64,000 bases of DNA from Ricordea florida. Lineage: Eukaryota > Cnidaria > Anthozoa > Corallimorpharia > Ricordeidae. The stretch is from contig OX453283.1 in NCBI GenBank assembly GCA_949710005.1, positions 17,370,304-17,434,303 of the forward strand, written 5' to 3'. The translations under genes were made by a program, and so were the position numbers. Shown here in pieces: positions 23,701 through 37,690 of the stretch. Below the pieces are notes generated by a model, which saw only the letters and a list, made by a program, of their open reading frames with translations, had not been told where the DNA came from and did no database searches. Within the stretch, counting starts at the first letter, position 1, and each line of letters starts with the position of its first letter.

Positions 23701-24965
23701 CCGTGTAACAAGCACTGATTTGATGAATTTTAGTACTCTGTTAGCCGTCTGCTCTAGATTTAGCTGCCTTAAGTCAATATCTTTAAAATGAAACCTCAAA
23801 AAACTCGCTAAATAATAAAAGCCTGACTTAGTGTGTAAATAATTCCCTCTCCTACTAGTACAAATCTGCAAACTTATGGAATTGAAAAGATTCTCCAAGC
23901 CAAGATATCATAGAATAACTTTTATTTTAGTGGCCCACGCTTTAGTCTGAATTGCACATGCGTAGTAACAAACAGTCTGATCTTTAAATTCACATTGAAA
24001 TCGAATCGTTACAATAGAAATTTTAATCCCAAAATAAACTTTACTGCACACCCCACTAAAACATGTATATAAAAGATTAGAAATGATTCGATAACTTACC
24101 CCCCTAGATGACGGTGCTCCTGCCCATACAATCTCTTATAATGTATTTTCACCAAAATCAGTGACAACGAGTTTCTTGGCAACCAGCTGCAGGTATCGTA
24201 TCTCAGCTTCTAGAGTAAGTGCAAACACGGGATAAAGTGCGTTTTTAAGTTTATTTCAAATGCTACAACATGGTGAAAATGGAATGTTAATCACTAATCC
24301 GTGTAATGAGCACTGAATTGGTGAACTTTAGTACTCTGTGAGCCGTCTGCTCTAGATTTAGCTGCCTTAAGTCAATATCCTTAAAGTAAAACCTCAAGAA
24401 ACTCGCTAATTAATAAAAGCCTGATTTATTGTGTAAATAATTCCCTCTCCTACTAGTACAAATCTGCAAACTTATGGAATTGAAAAGATTCTCCAAGCCA
24501 AGATATCATAGAATAACTTTTATTTTAGGGGCCCACGCTTTAGTTTGAACTTCGCATGCGTAGTTACAAACAGTCTGATCTATAAATTCTTATTAAAATC
24601 GAATCGTTACAATCAAAATTTTAATCCCAAAATAAACTTTACTGCACACCCCACTAAAACATGTATATAAAAGATTAGAAATGATTCGATAACTTACCCC
24701 CCTAGATGACGGTCCTCCTGCCCATACAATCTCTTATAATGTATTTTCACCAAAATCAGTAACAACGAGTTTCTTGGCAACCAGCTGCAGGTATCGTATC
24801 TCAGCTTTTAGAGTAAGTGCAAACAAGGGATAAAGTTCGTTTTTAAGTTCATTTCTAATGCTACAACATGGTGAAAATGGAATGTTAATCACTATTCCGA
24901 TTAACGAGCACTGATTTCATGATCTTTAGTACTCTGTAAGCCCACTGCTCTAGATTTAGCTGCCT
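20760..24965. repeat. 7-monomer tandem duplication, first copy (4,185 bp)
   Basis: The sequence from about 20760-20780 to 24945-24965 is followed directly by a second copy offset by 4,185 bases. By eye I found one difference (cggtgctcctg at about 24113 against cggtcctcctg at about 28298). Both edges sit in the 21-base stretch that starts ctgctctagattt and ends agctgcct, which is also present at 29130-29150; the exact crossover point cannot be placed more finely. Monomers included: tail of 20316, then 20914 to the front of 24501. Confidence 0.92.
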
Positions 24966-25098
24966 TAAGTCAATATCCTTAAAGTAAAACCTCAAGAAAC
25001 TCTCTAATTAGTAAAAGCCTGATTTATTGTGTAAATAATTCCCTCTCCTACTAGTACAAATCTGCAAACCTATGGAATTGAAAATATTCCCCAAGCCA
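24501..25098. repeat. Hybrid monomer at the duplication junction
   Basis: Its first ~445 bases match the monomer at 28686 (gaacttcgcatgcg, agcttttagag, atttctaatg, ccgattaacgag, gatctttag, gtaagcccactg). After the shared 21 bases at 24945-24965 it switches to the tail of the monomer at 20316 (ttaagtcaatatccttaaag, aactctctaattagtaaaag, aaaatattcccc). This is the expected product of an in-register unequal crossover between two monomers seven units apart. Confidence 0.93.
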
Positions 25099-28000
25099 AG
25101 ATATCATAGAATAACTTTTATTTTAGTGGCCCACGCTTTAGTCTGAATTGCGCATGCGTAGTAACAAACAGTCTGATCTTTAAATTCACATTGAAATCGA
25201 ATCGTTAAATTCAAAATTTTAATCCCAAAATAAACTTTACTGCACACCCCACTAAAACATGTATATAAAACATTAGAAATGATTCGATAACTTACCCCCC
25301 TAGATGACGGTCATCCTGCCCATACAATCTCTTATAATGTATTTTCACCAAAATCAGTGACATCGCGTTCTTTGGCAACCAGCTGCAGGTATCGTATCTC
25401 AGCTTCTAGAGTACGTGCAAACACGGGATAAAGTGCGTTTTTAAGTTTATTTCAAATGCTACAACATGGTGAAAATGGAATGTTAATCACTATTCCGTAT
25501 AACAAGAACTGATTTGATGAATTTTAGTACTCTCTAAGCCCTCTGCTCTAGATTTAGCTGCCGGAAGTCAATATCCTTAAAATCAAACCTCAAAAAACTC
25601 GCTAAATAATAAAAGCCTGACTTATTGTGTAAATAATAAGCTCCCCTACTAGTACAAATCTGCAGACCTATGGAATTGAAAATATTCCCCAAGCCAAGAT
25701 ATCATAGAATAACTTTTATTTGAGGGGCCCACGCTTTAGTCTGAATTGCGCATGCGTAGTAACAAACAGTCTGATCTTTAAATTCACATTGAAATCGAAT
25801 CGTTACAATAAAAATTTTAATCCCAAAATAAACTTTACTGCACACCCCACTTAAACATGTATATAAAAGATTAGAAATGATTCGATAACTTACCCCCCTA
25901 GATGACGGTCATCCTGCCCATACAATCTCTTATAATGTATTTTCACCAAAATCAGTCACAACGAGTTTCTTGGCAACCAGCTGCAGGTATCGTATCTCAG
26001 CTTCTAGAGTAAGTGCAAACACGGGATAAAGTTAGTTTTTAAGTTTATTTCAAATGCTACAACATGGTGAAAATGGAATGTTAATCACTAATCCGTGTAA
26101 TGAGCACTGAATTGGTGAACTTTAGTACTCTGTGAGCCGTCTGCTCTAGATTTAGCTGCCTCAAGTCAATATCCTTAAAGTAAAACCTCAAGAAACTCGC
26201 TAATTAATAAAAGCCTGATTTATTGTGTAAATAATTCCCTCTCCTACTAGTACAAATCTGCAAACTTATGGAATTTAAAAGATTCTCCAAGCCAAGATAT
26301 CATAGAATAACTTTTATTTTAGGGGCCCACGCTTTAGTTTGAACTGCGCATGCGTAGTTACAAACAGTCTGATCTATAAATTCTTATTAAAATCGAATCG
26401 TTACAATCAAAATTTTAATCCCAAAATAAACTTTACTGCACACCCCACTAAAACATGTATATAAAAGATTAGAAATAATTCGATAACTTACCCCCCTAGA
26501 TGACGGTCCTCCTGCCCATACAATCTCTTATAATGTATTTTCACCAAAATCAGTGACAACGAGTTTCTTGGCAACCAGCTGCAGGTATCGTATCTCAGCT
26601 TCTAGAGTAAGTGCAAACAAGGGAGAAAGTTCGTTTTTAAGTTCATTTCAAATGCTACAACATGGTGAAAATGGAATGTTAATCACTATTCCGTGTAACA
26701 AGCACTGATTTGATGAATTTTAGTACTCTGTGAGCCGTCTGCTCTAGATTTAGCTGCCTTAAGTCAATATCTTTAAAATCAAACCTCAAAAAACTCGCTA
26801 AATAATAAAAGCCTGACTTATTGTGTAAATAATAATCTCCCCTACTAGTACAAATCTGCAAACCTATGGAATATAAAATATTCCCCAAGCCACGATATCA
26901 TAGGATAACTTTTATTTTAGGGGCCGGCGCTTTAGTCTGAATTGCGCATGCGTAGTAACAAACAGTCTGATCTTTAAATTCACATTGAAATCGAATCGTT
27001 ACAATCAAAATTTTAATCCATAAATAAACTTTACTGCACACCCCACTAAAACATGTATATAAAACATTAGAAATGATTCGATAACTTACCCCCCTAGATG
27101 ACGGTCCTCCTGCCCATACAATCTCTTATAATGTATTTTCACCAAAATCAGTGACAACGAGTTTCTTGGCAACCAGCTGCAGGTATCGTATCTCAGCTTC
27201 TAGAGTAAGTGGAAACACGGGATAAAGTGCGTTTTTAAGTTTATTTCAAATGCTACAACGTGGTAAAAATGGAATGTTAATCACTATTCCGTGTAACACG
27301 CACTGACTTGTTGAACTTTAGAACTCTGTGAGCCCACTGCTCTAGATTTAGCTGCCTTAAGTCAATATCTTTAAAATCAAACCTCAAGAAACTCGCTAAT
27401 TAATAAAAGCCTGATTTATTGTGTAAATAATTCGCTCTTCTACTAGTACAAATCTGCAAACCTATGGAATTGAAAAGATTCTCCAAGCCAAGATATCATA
27501 GAATAACTTTTATTTTAGGGGCCCACGCTTTAGTCTGAATTGCGCATGCGTAGTAATAAACAGTCTGATCTTTAAATTCTCATTGAAATCGAATCGTTAC
27601 AATCAAATTTTAATCCCAAAATAAACTTTACTGCACACCCCACTAAAACATGTATATAAAACATTAGAAATGATTCGATAACTTACCCCCCTAGATGACG
27701 GTCATCCTGCCCATACAATCTCTTATAATGTATTTTCACCAAAATCAGTGACAACGCGTTCTTTGGCAACCAGCTGCAGGTATCGTATCTCAGCTTCTAG
27801 AGTAAGTGCAAACACGGGATAAAGTGCGTTTTTAAGTTTATTTCAAATGCTACAACATGGTGAAAATGGAATGTTAATCACTATTCCGTGTAACAAGCAC
27901 TGATTTGATGAATTTTAGTACTCTGTTAGCCGTCTGCTCTAGATTTAGCTGCCTTAAGTCAATATCTTTAAAATGAAACCTCAAAAAACTCGCTAAATAA

Positions 28001-29150
28001 TAAAAGCCTGACTTAGTGTGTAAATAATTCCCTCTCCTACTAGTACAAATCTGCAAACTTATGGAATTGAAAAGATTCTCCAAGCCAAGATATCATAGAA
28101 TAACTTTTATTTTAGTGGCCCACGCTTTAGTCTGAATTGCACATGCGTAGTAACAAACAGTCTGATCTTTAAATTCACATTGAAATCGAATCGTTACAAT
28201 AGAAATTTTAATCCCAAAATAAACTTTACTGCACACCCCACTAAAACATGTATATAAAAGATTAGAAATGATTCGATAACTTACCCCCCTAGATGACGGT
28301 CCTCCTGCCCATACAATCTCTTATAATGTATTTTCACCAAAATCAGTGACAACGAGTTTCTTGGCAACCAGCTGCAGGTATCGTATCTCAGCTTCTAGAG
28401 TAAGTGCAAACACGGGATAAAGTGCGTTTTTAAGTTTATTTCAAATGCTACAACATGGTGAAAATGGAATGTTAATCACTAATCCGTGTAATGAGCACTG
28501 AATTGGTGAACTTTAGTACTCTGTGAGCCGTCTGCTCTAGATTTAGCTGCCTTAAGTCAATATCCTTAAAGTAAAACCTCAAGAAACTCGCTAATTAATA
28601 AAAGCCTGATTTATTGTGTAAATAATTCCCTCTCCTACTAGTACAAATCTGCAAACTTATGGAATTGAAAAGATTCTCCAAGCCAAGATATCATAGAATA
28701 ACTTTTATTTTAGGGGCCCACGCTTTAGTTTGAACTTCGCATGCGTAGTTACAAACAGTCTGATCTATAAATTCTTATTAAAATCGAATCGTTACAATCA
28801 AAATTTTAATCCCAAAATAAACTTTACTGCACACCCCACTAAAACATGTATATAAAAGATTAGAAATGATTCGATAACTTACCCCCCTAGATGACGGTCC
28901 TCCTGCCCATACAATCTCTTATAATGTATTTTCACCAAAATCAGTAACAACGAGTTTCTTGGCAACCAGCTGCAGGTATCGTATCTCAGCTTTTAGAGTA
29001 AGTGCAAACAAGGGATAAAGTTCGTTTTTAAGTTCATTTCTAATGCTACAACATGGTGAAAATGGAATGTTAATCACTATTCCGATTAACGAGCACTGAT
29101 TTCATGATCTTTAGTACTCTGTAAGCCCACTGCTCTAGATTTAGCTGCCT
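24945..29150. repeat. 7-monomer tandem duplication, second copy (4,185 bp)
   Basis: Second copy of the preceding segment. It ends in the same 21-base stretch at 29130-29150, after which the sequence continues gaagtcaatatctttaaa, exactly as at 16000 and unlike the ttaagtcaatatccttaaa that opens the duplicated block. This identifies 29150 as the original right junction. The second long-repeat copy (29284 onward) cannot be tested for the duplication because it changes character before that point. Confidence 0.92.
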
Positions 29151-29283
29151 GAAGTCAATATCTTTAAAATGAAACCTCAAAAAACTCGCTAAATAATAAA
29201 AGCCTGACTTATTGTGTAAATAATAAGCTCCCGTACTAGTACAAATCTGCAAACCTATGGAATTGAAAATATTCCCCAAGCCA

Positions 29284-32200
29284 AGATATCATAGAATAAC
29301 TTTTATTTTAGTGGCCCACGCCTTAGTCTTAATTGCGCATGCGTAGTAACAAACAGTCTGATCTTTAAATTCACATTGAAATCGAATCGTTACAATCAAA
29401 ATTTTAATCCTAAAATAATTTTTACCGCACACCCCACTAAAACATGTATATAACACATTAGAAATGTTTCAATAACTTACCCCCCTAGATGACGGTCCTC
29501 CTACCCATACAATCTCTTATAATGTATTTTCACCAAAATCAGTTACAACGAGTTTCTTGGCAACCAGCTGCAGGTATCGTACCTCAGCTTCTAGAGTAAG
29601 TGCAAACAAGGGATAAAGTTCGTTTTTAAGTTCATTTCAAATGCTACAACATGGTGAAAATGGAATGTTAATCACTATTCCGTGTAACAAGCACTGATTT
29701 GATGAATTTTAGTACTCGGTGAGCCCTCTGCTCTAGATTTAGCTGCCTTAAGTCAATATCTTTAAAATCAAACCTCAAAAAACTCGCTAAATAATAAAAG
29801 CCTGACTTATTGTGTAAATAATAAGCTCCCCTACTAGTACAAATCTGCAAACCTATGGAATTGAAAATATTCCCCAAGCCAAGATATCATAGAATAACTT
29901 TTATTTTAGGGGCCCACGCTTTAGTCTGAATTGCGCATGCGTAGTAACAAACAGTCTGATCTTTAAATTCACATTGAAATCGAATCGTTACAATCAAAAT
30001 TTTAATCCATAAATAAACTTTACTGCACACCCCACTAAAACATGTATATAAAACATTAGAAATGATTCGATAACTTACCCCCCTAGATGACGGTCCTCCT
30101 GCCCATACAATCTCTTATAATGTATTTTCACCAAAATCAGTGACAACGAGTTTCTTGGCAACCGGCTGCAGGTATCGTATCTCAGCTTCTAGAGTAAGTG
30201 CAAACACGGGATAAAGTGCGTTTTTAAGTTTATTTCAAATGCTACAACATGGTGAAAATGGAATGTTAATCACTAATCCGTGTAATGAGCACTGAATTGG
30301 TGAACTTTAGTACTCTGTGAGCCGTCTGCTCTAGACTTAGCTGCCTTAAGTCAATATCCTTAAAGTAAAACCTCAAGAAACTCGCTAATTAATAAAAGCC
30401 TGATTTATTGTGTAAATAATTCCCTCTTCTACTAGTACAAATCTGCAAACTTATGGAATTGAAAAGATTCTCCAAGCCAAGATATCATAGAATAACTTTT
30501 ATTTTAGGGGCCCACGCTTTAGTTTGAACTTCGCATTCGTAGTTACAAACAGTCTGATCTATAAATTCTTATTAAAATCGAATCGTTACAATCAAAATTT
30601 TAATCCCAAAATAAACTTTACTGCACACCCCACTAAAACATGTATATAAAACATTAGAAATGATTCGATAACTTACCCCCCTAGATGACGGTCCTCCTGC
30701 CCATACAATCTCTTATAATGTATTTTCACCAAAATAAGTTACAACGAGTTTCTTGGCAACCAGCTGCAGGTATCGTATCTCAGCTTCTAGAGTAAGTGCA
30801 AACAAGGGATAAAGTTAGTTTTTAAGTTCATTTCAAATGCTACAACATGGTGAAAATGGAATGTTAATCACTATTCCGTGTAACACGCACTGACTTGATG
30901 AACTTTAGTACTCTGTGAGCCCACTGCTCTAGATTTAGCTGCCTTAAGTCAATATCTTTAAAATCAAACCTCAAGAAACTCGCTAATTAATAAAAGCCTT
31001 ATTTATTGTGTAAATAATTCGCTCTTCTACTAGTACAAATCTGCAAACCTATGGAATTGGAAAGATTCTCCAAGCCAAGATATCATAGAATAACTTTTAT
31101 TTTAGGGGCCCACGCTTTAGTCTGAATTGCGCATGCGTAGTAATAAACAGTCTGATCTTTAAATTCTCATTGAAATCGAATCGTTACAATCAAATTTTAA
31201 TCCCAAAATAAACTTTACTGCACACCCCACTAAAACATGTATATAAAAGATTAGAAATGATTCGATAACTTACCCCCCTAGATGACGGTCCTCCTGCCCA
31301 TACAATCTCTTATAATGTATTTTCACCAAAATCAGTGACATCGCGTTCTTTGGCAACCAGCTGCAGGTATCGTATCTCAGCTTCTAGAGTAAGTGCAAAC
31401 ACGGGATAAAGTGCGTTTTTAAGTTTATTTCAAATGCTACAACATGGTGAAAATGGAATGTTAATTACTATTCCGTGTAACACGCACTGACTTGATGAAC
31501 TTTAGTACTCTGTGAGCCCACTGCTCTAGATTTAGCTGCCTGAAGTCAATATCTTTAAAATGAAACCTCAAAAAACTCGCTAAATAATAAAAGCCTTATT
31601 TATTGTGTAAATAATTCTCTCTTCTACTAGTACAAATCTGCAAACCTATGGAATTGAAAAGATTCTCCAAGCCAAGATATCATAGAATAACTTTTATTTT
31701 AGGGGCCCACGCTTTAGTCTGAATTGCGCATGCGTAATAGTAAACAGTCTGATCTTTAAATTTTCATTGAAATCGAATCGTTACAATCAAATTTTAATCT
31801 TAAAATAAACTTTACTGCACACCCCACTAAAACATGTATATAAAAGATTAGAAATGATTCGATAACTTACCCCCCTAGATGACGGTCCTCCTGCCCATAC
31901 AATCTCTTATAATGTATTTTCACCAAAATCAGTGACATCGCGTTCTTTGGCAACCAGCTGCAGGTATCGTATCTCAGCTTGTAGAGTAAGTTCAAACACG
32001 GGATAAAGTGCGTTTTTAAGTTTATTTCAAATGCTACAACATGGTGAAAATGGAATGTTAATCACTATTCCGTGTAACAAGCACTGATTTGATGAATTTT
32101 AGTACTCTGTGAGGCGTCTGCTCTAGATTTAGCTGCCTTAAGTCAATATCTTTAAAATCAAACTTCAAAAAACTCGCTAAATAATAAAAGCCTGACATAT

Positions 32201-35200
32201 TAGGTAAATAATAAGCTCCCCTACTAGTACAAATCTGCAAACCTATGGAATTGAAAATATTCCCCAAGCCAAGATATCATAGAATAACTTTTATTTTAGG
32301 GGCCCACGCTTTAGTCTGAATTGCGCATGCGTAGTAACAAACAGTCTGATCTTTAAATTCACATTGAAATCGAATCGTTACAATCAAAATTTTAATCCCA
32401 AAATAAACTTTGCTGCACACCCCACTAAAACATGTATATAAAAGATAAGAAATGATTCGATAACTTACCCCCCTAGATGACGGTCCTCCTGCCCATACAA
32501 TCTCTTATAATATATTTTCACCAAAATCAGTGACAACGAGTTTCTTGGCAACCAGCTGCAGGTATCGTATCTCAGCTTCTAGAGTAAGTGCAAACAAGGG
32601 ATAAAGTTCGTTTTTAAGTTCATTTAAAATGCTACAACATGGTGAAAATGGAATGTTAATCACTATTCCGTGTAACACGCACTGACTTGTTGAACTTTAG
32701 TACTCTGTGAGCCCACTGCTCTAGATTTAGCTGCCTTAAGTCAATATCTTTAAAATCAAACCTCAAGAAACTCGCTAATTAATAAAAGCCTTATTTATTG
32801 TGTAAATAATTCGCTCTTCTACTAGCACAAATCTGCAAACCTATGGAATTGAAAAGATTCTCCGAGCCAAGATATCATAGAATAACTTTTATAATAGGGG
32901 CCCACGCTTTAGTCTGAATTGCGCATGCGTAGTAATAAACAGTCTGATCTTTAAATTCTCATTGAAATCGAATCGTTACAATCAAATTTTAATCCCAAAA
33001 TAAACTTTACTGCACACCCCACTAAAACATGTATATAAAACATTAGAAATGATTCGATAACTTACCCCCCTAGATGACGGTCCTCCTGCCCATACAATCT
33101 CTTATAATGTATTTTCACCAAAATCAGTTACAACGCGTTCCTTGGCAACCAGCTGCAGGTATCGTATTTCAGCTTGTAGAGTAAGTGCAAACACGGGATA
33201 AAGTGCGTTTTTAAGTTTATTTCAAATGCTACAACATGGTGAAAATGGAATGTTAATCACTATTCCGTGTAACAAGCACTGATTTGATGAATTTTAGTAC
33301 TCTGTGAGCCCTCTGCTCTAGATTTAGCTGCCTTAAGTCAATATCTTTAAAATCAAACCTCAAAAAAGTCGCTAAATAATAAAAGCCTGACTTATTGTGT
33401 AAATAATAAGCTCCCCTACTAGTACAAATCTGCAAACCTATGGAATTGAAAATATTCCCCAAGCCAAGATATCATAGAATAACTTTTATTTTAGGGGCCC
33501 ACGCCTTAGTCTGGATTGCGCATGCGTAGTAACAAACAGTCTGATCTTTAAATTCACATTGAAATCGAATCGTTACAATCAAAATTTTAATCCCAAAATA
33601 AACTTTACTGCACACCCCACTAAAACATGTATATAAAACATTAGAAATGATTTGATAACTTACCCCCCTAGATGACGGTCATCCTGCCCATACAATCTCT
33701 TATAATGTATTTTCACCAAAATCAGTGACAACGAGTTTCTTGGCAACCAGCTGCAGGTATCGTATCTCAGCTTCTAGAGTAAGTGCAAACACGGGATAAA
33801 GTTAGTTTTTAAGTTTATTTCAAATGCTACAACATGGTGAAAATGGAATGTTAATAACTAATCCGTGTAATGAGCACTGAATTGGTGAACTTTAGTACTC
33901 TGTGAGCCGTCTGCTCTAGATTTAGCTGCCTTAAGTCAATATCCTTAAAGTAAAACCTCAAGAAACTCTCTAATTAGTAAAAGCCTGATTTATTGTGTAA
34001 ATAATTCCCTCTCCTACTAGTACAAATCTGCAAACCTATGGAATTGAAAATATTCCCCAAGCCAAGATATCATAGAATAACTTTTATTTTAGTGGCCCAC
34101 GCTTTAGTCTGAATTGCGCATGCGTAGTAACAAACAGTCTGATCTTTAAATTCACATTGAAATCGAGTCGTTAAATTCAAAATTTTAATCCCAAAATAAA
34201 CTTTACTGCACACCCCACTAAAACATGTATATAAAACATTAGAAATGATTCGATAACTTACCCCCCTAGATGACGGTCATCCTGCCCATACAATCTCTTA
34301 TAATGTATTTTCACCAAAATCAGTGACATCGCGTTCTTTGGCAACCAGCTGCAGGTATCGTATCTCAGCTTCTAGAGTACGTGCAAACACGGGATAAAGT
34401 GCGTTTTTAAGTTTATTTCAAATGCTACAACATGGTGAAAATGGAATGTTAATCACTATTCCGTATAACAAGAACTGATTTGATGAATTTTAGTACTCTC
34501 TAAGCCCTCTGCTCTAGATTTAGCTGCCGGAAGTCAATATCCTTAAAATCAAACCTCAAAAAACTCGCTAAATAATAAAAGCCTGACTTATTGTGTAAAT
34601 AATAAGCTCCCCTACTAGTACAAATCTGCAGACCTATGGAATTAAAAATATTCCCCAAGCCAAGATATCATAGAATAACTTTTATTTGAGGGGCCCACGC
34701 TTTAGTCTGAATTGCGCATGCGTAGTAACAAACAGTCTGATCTTTAAATTCACATTGAAATCGAATCGTTACAATAAAAATTTTAATCCCAAAATAAACT
34801 TTACTGCACACCCCACTTAAACATGTATATAAAAGATTAGAAATGATTCGATAACTTACCCCCCTAGATGACGGTCATCCTGCCCATACAATCTCTTATA
34901 ATGTATTTTCACCAAAATCAGTCACAACGAGTTTCTTGGCAACCAGCTGCAGGTATCGTATCTCAGCTTCTAGAGTAAGTGCAAACACGGGATAAAGTTA
35001 GTTTTTAAGTTTATTTCAAATGCTACAACATGGTGAAAATGGAATGTTAATCACTAATTCGTGTAATGAGCACTGAATTGGTGAACTTTAGTACTCTGTG
35101 AGCCGTCTGCTCTAGATTTAGCTGCCTCAAGTCAATATCCTTAAAGTAAAACCTCAAGAAACTCGCTAATTAATAAAAGCCTGATTTATTGTGTAAATAA

Positions 35201-37690
35201 TTCCCTCTCCTACTAGTACAAATCTGCAAACTTATGGAATTTAAAAGATTCTCCAAGCCAAGATATCATAGAATAACTTTTATTTTAGGGGCCCACGCTT
35301 TAGTTTGAACTGCGCATGCGTAGTTACAAACAGTCTGATCTATAAATTCTTATTAAAATCGAATCGTTACAATCAAAATTTTAATCCCAAAATAAACTTT
35401 ACTGCACACCCCACTAAAACATGTATATAAAAGATTAGAAATAATTCGATAACTTACCCCCCTAGATGACGGTCCTCCTGCCCATACAATCTCTTATAAT
35501 GTATTTTCACCAAAATCAGTGACAACGAGTTTCTTGGCAACCAGCTGCAGGTATCGTATCTCAGCTTCTAGAGTAAGTGCAAACAAGGGAGAAAGTTCGT
35601 TTTTAAGTTCATTTCAAATGCTACAACATGGTGAAAATGGAATGTTAATCACTATTCCGTGTAACAAGCACTGATTTGATGAATTTTAGTACTCTGTGAG
35701 CCGTCTGCTCTAGATTTAGCTGCCTTAAGTCAATATCTTTAAAATCAAACCTCAAAAAACTCGCTAAATAATAAAAGCCTGACTTATTGTGTAAATAATA
35801 ATCTCCCCTACTAGTACAAATCTGCAAACCTATGGAATATAAAATATTCCCCAAGCCACGATATCATAGGATAACTTTTATTTTAGGGGCCGGCGCTTTA
35901 GTCTGAATTGCGCATGCGTAGTAACAAACAGTCTGATCTTTAAATTCACATTGAAATCGAATCGTTACAATCAAAATTTTAATCCATAAATAAACTTTAC
36001 TGCACACCCCACTAAAACATGTATATAAAACATTAGAAATGATTCGATAACTTACCCCCCTAGATGACGGTCCTCCTGCCCATACAATCTCTTATAATGT
36101 ATTTTCACCAAAATCAGTGACAACGAGTTTCTTGGCAACCAGCTGCAGGTATCGTATCTCAGCTTCTAGAGTAAGTGGAAACACGGGATAAAGTGCGTTT
36201 TTAAGTTTATTTCAATTCTACAACGTGGTAAAAATGGAATGTTAATCACTATTCCGTGTAACACGCACTGACTTGTTGAACTTTAGAACTCTGTGAGCCC
36301 ACTGCTCTAGATTTAGCTGCCTTAAGTCAATATCTTTAAAATCAAACCTCAAGAAACTCGCTAATTAATAAAAGCCTGATTTATTGTGTAAATAATTCGC
36401 TCTTCTACTAGTACAAATCTGCAAACCTATGGAATTGAAAAGATTCTCCAAGCCAAGATATCATAGAATAACTTTTATTTTAGGGGCCCACGCTTTAGTC
36501 TGAATTGCGCATGCGTAGTAATAAACAGTCTGATCTTTAAATTCTCATTGAAATCGAATCGTTACAATCAAATTTTAATCCCAAAATAAACTTTACTGCA
36601 CACCCCACTAAAACATGTATATAAAACATTAGAAATGATTCGATAACTTACCCCCCTAGATGACGGTCATCCTGCCCATACAATCTCTTATAATGTATTT
36701 TCACCAAAATCAGTGACAACGCGTTCTTTGGCAACCAGCTGCAGGTATCGTATCTCAGCTTCTAGAGTAAGTGCAAACACGGGATAAAGTGCGTTTTTAA
36801 GTTTATTTCAAATGCTACAACATGGTGAAAATGGAATGTTAATCACTATTCCGTGTAACAAGCACTGATTTGATGAATTTTAGTACTCTGTGAGCCGTCT
36901 GCTCTAGATTTAGCTGCCTTAAGTCAATATCTTTAAAATGAAACCTCAAAAAACTCGCTAAATAATAAAAGCCTGACTTAGTGTGTAAATAATTCCCTCT
37001 CCTACTAGTACAAATCTGCAAACTTATGGAATTGAAAAGATTCTCCAAGCCAAGATATCATAGAATAACTTTTATTTTAGTGGCCCACGCTTTAGTCTGA
37101 ATTGCACATGCGTAGTAACAAACAGTCTGATCTTTAAATTCACATTGAAATCGAATCGTTACAATAGAAATTTTAATCCCAAAATAAACTTTACTGCACA
37201 CCCCACTAAAACATGTATATAAAAGATTAGAAATGATTCGATAACTTACCCCCCTAGATGACGGTCCTCCTGCCCATACAATCTCTTATAATGTATTTTC
37301 ACCAAAATCAGTGACAACGAGTTTCTTGGCAACCAGCTGCAGGTATCGTATCTCAGCTTCTAGAGTAAGTGCAAACACGGGATAAAGTGCGTTTTTAAGT
37401 TTGTTTCAAATGCTACAACATGGTGAAAATGGAATGTTAATCACTAATCCGTGTAATGAGCACTGAATTGGTGAACTTTAGTACTCTGTGAGCCGTCTGC
37501 TCTAGATTTAGCTGCCTTAAGTCAATATCCTTAAAGTAAAACCTCAAGAAACTCGCTAATTAATAAAAGCCTGATTTATTGTGTAAATAATTCCCTCTCC
37601 TACTAGTACAAATCTGCAAACTTATGGAATTGAAAAGATTCTCCAAGCCAAGATATCATAGAATAACTTTTATTTTAGGGGCCCACGCTT
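29284..37690. repeat. Second copy of the long higher-order repeat, first 14 monomers
   Basis: Monomers at 29284, 29882, 30480, 31078, 31675, 32272, 32870, 33467, 34065, 34663, 35261, 35859, 36456 and 37053 correspond one to one to 16133 through 23903. I see only scattered single changes: cgcattcg near 30534, aaataagttac near 30733, ttataataggggcc near 32890, gaaactc versus aaaagtc near 33365, ctggattgc near 33512, and a one-base loss in ttcaattctacaacg near 36212. Correspondence is lost within the monomer at 37651 (gaactgcgc against gaacttcgc, then ctgttataatg and gcgttcttaag). Confidence 0.9.

Larger units (their letters stand above)
16133..29283. repeat. 22-monomer higher-order repeat unit (13,151 bp)
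   Basis: Monomers start at 16133, 16731, 17329, 17927, 18524, 19121, 19719, 20316, 20914, 21512, 22110, 22708, 23306, 23903, 24501, 25099, 25697, 26295, 26893, 27491, 28088 and 28686. The next monomer, at 29284, restarts the same series (tagtggcccacgcctt front, gaaatgtttcaataac), exactly 13,151 bases on. Diagnostic private variants repeat at that spacing: atttctaatg, taatagtaaac, tataatatatttt, gcgttccttgg, gttaaattcaaaat, tttgaggggccc, ggagaaagttcg, ggggccggcgc, cgtggtaaaaatgg. Seven of the 22 monomers are a recent internal duplicate, so the ancestral unit was probably 15 monomers. Confidence 0.9.
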
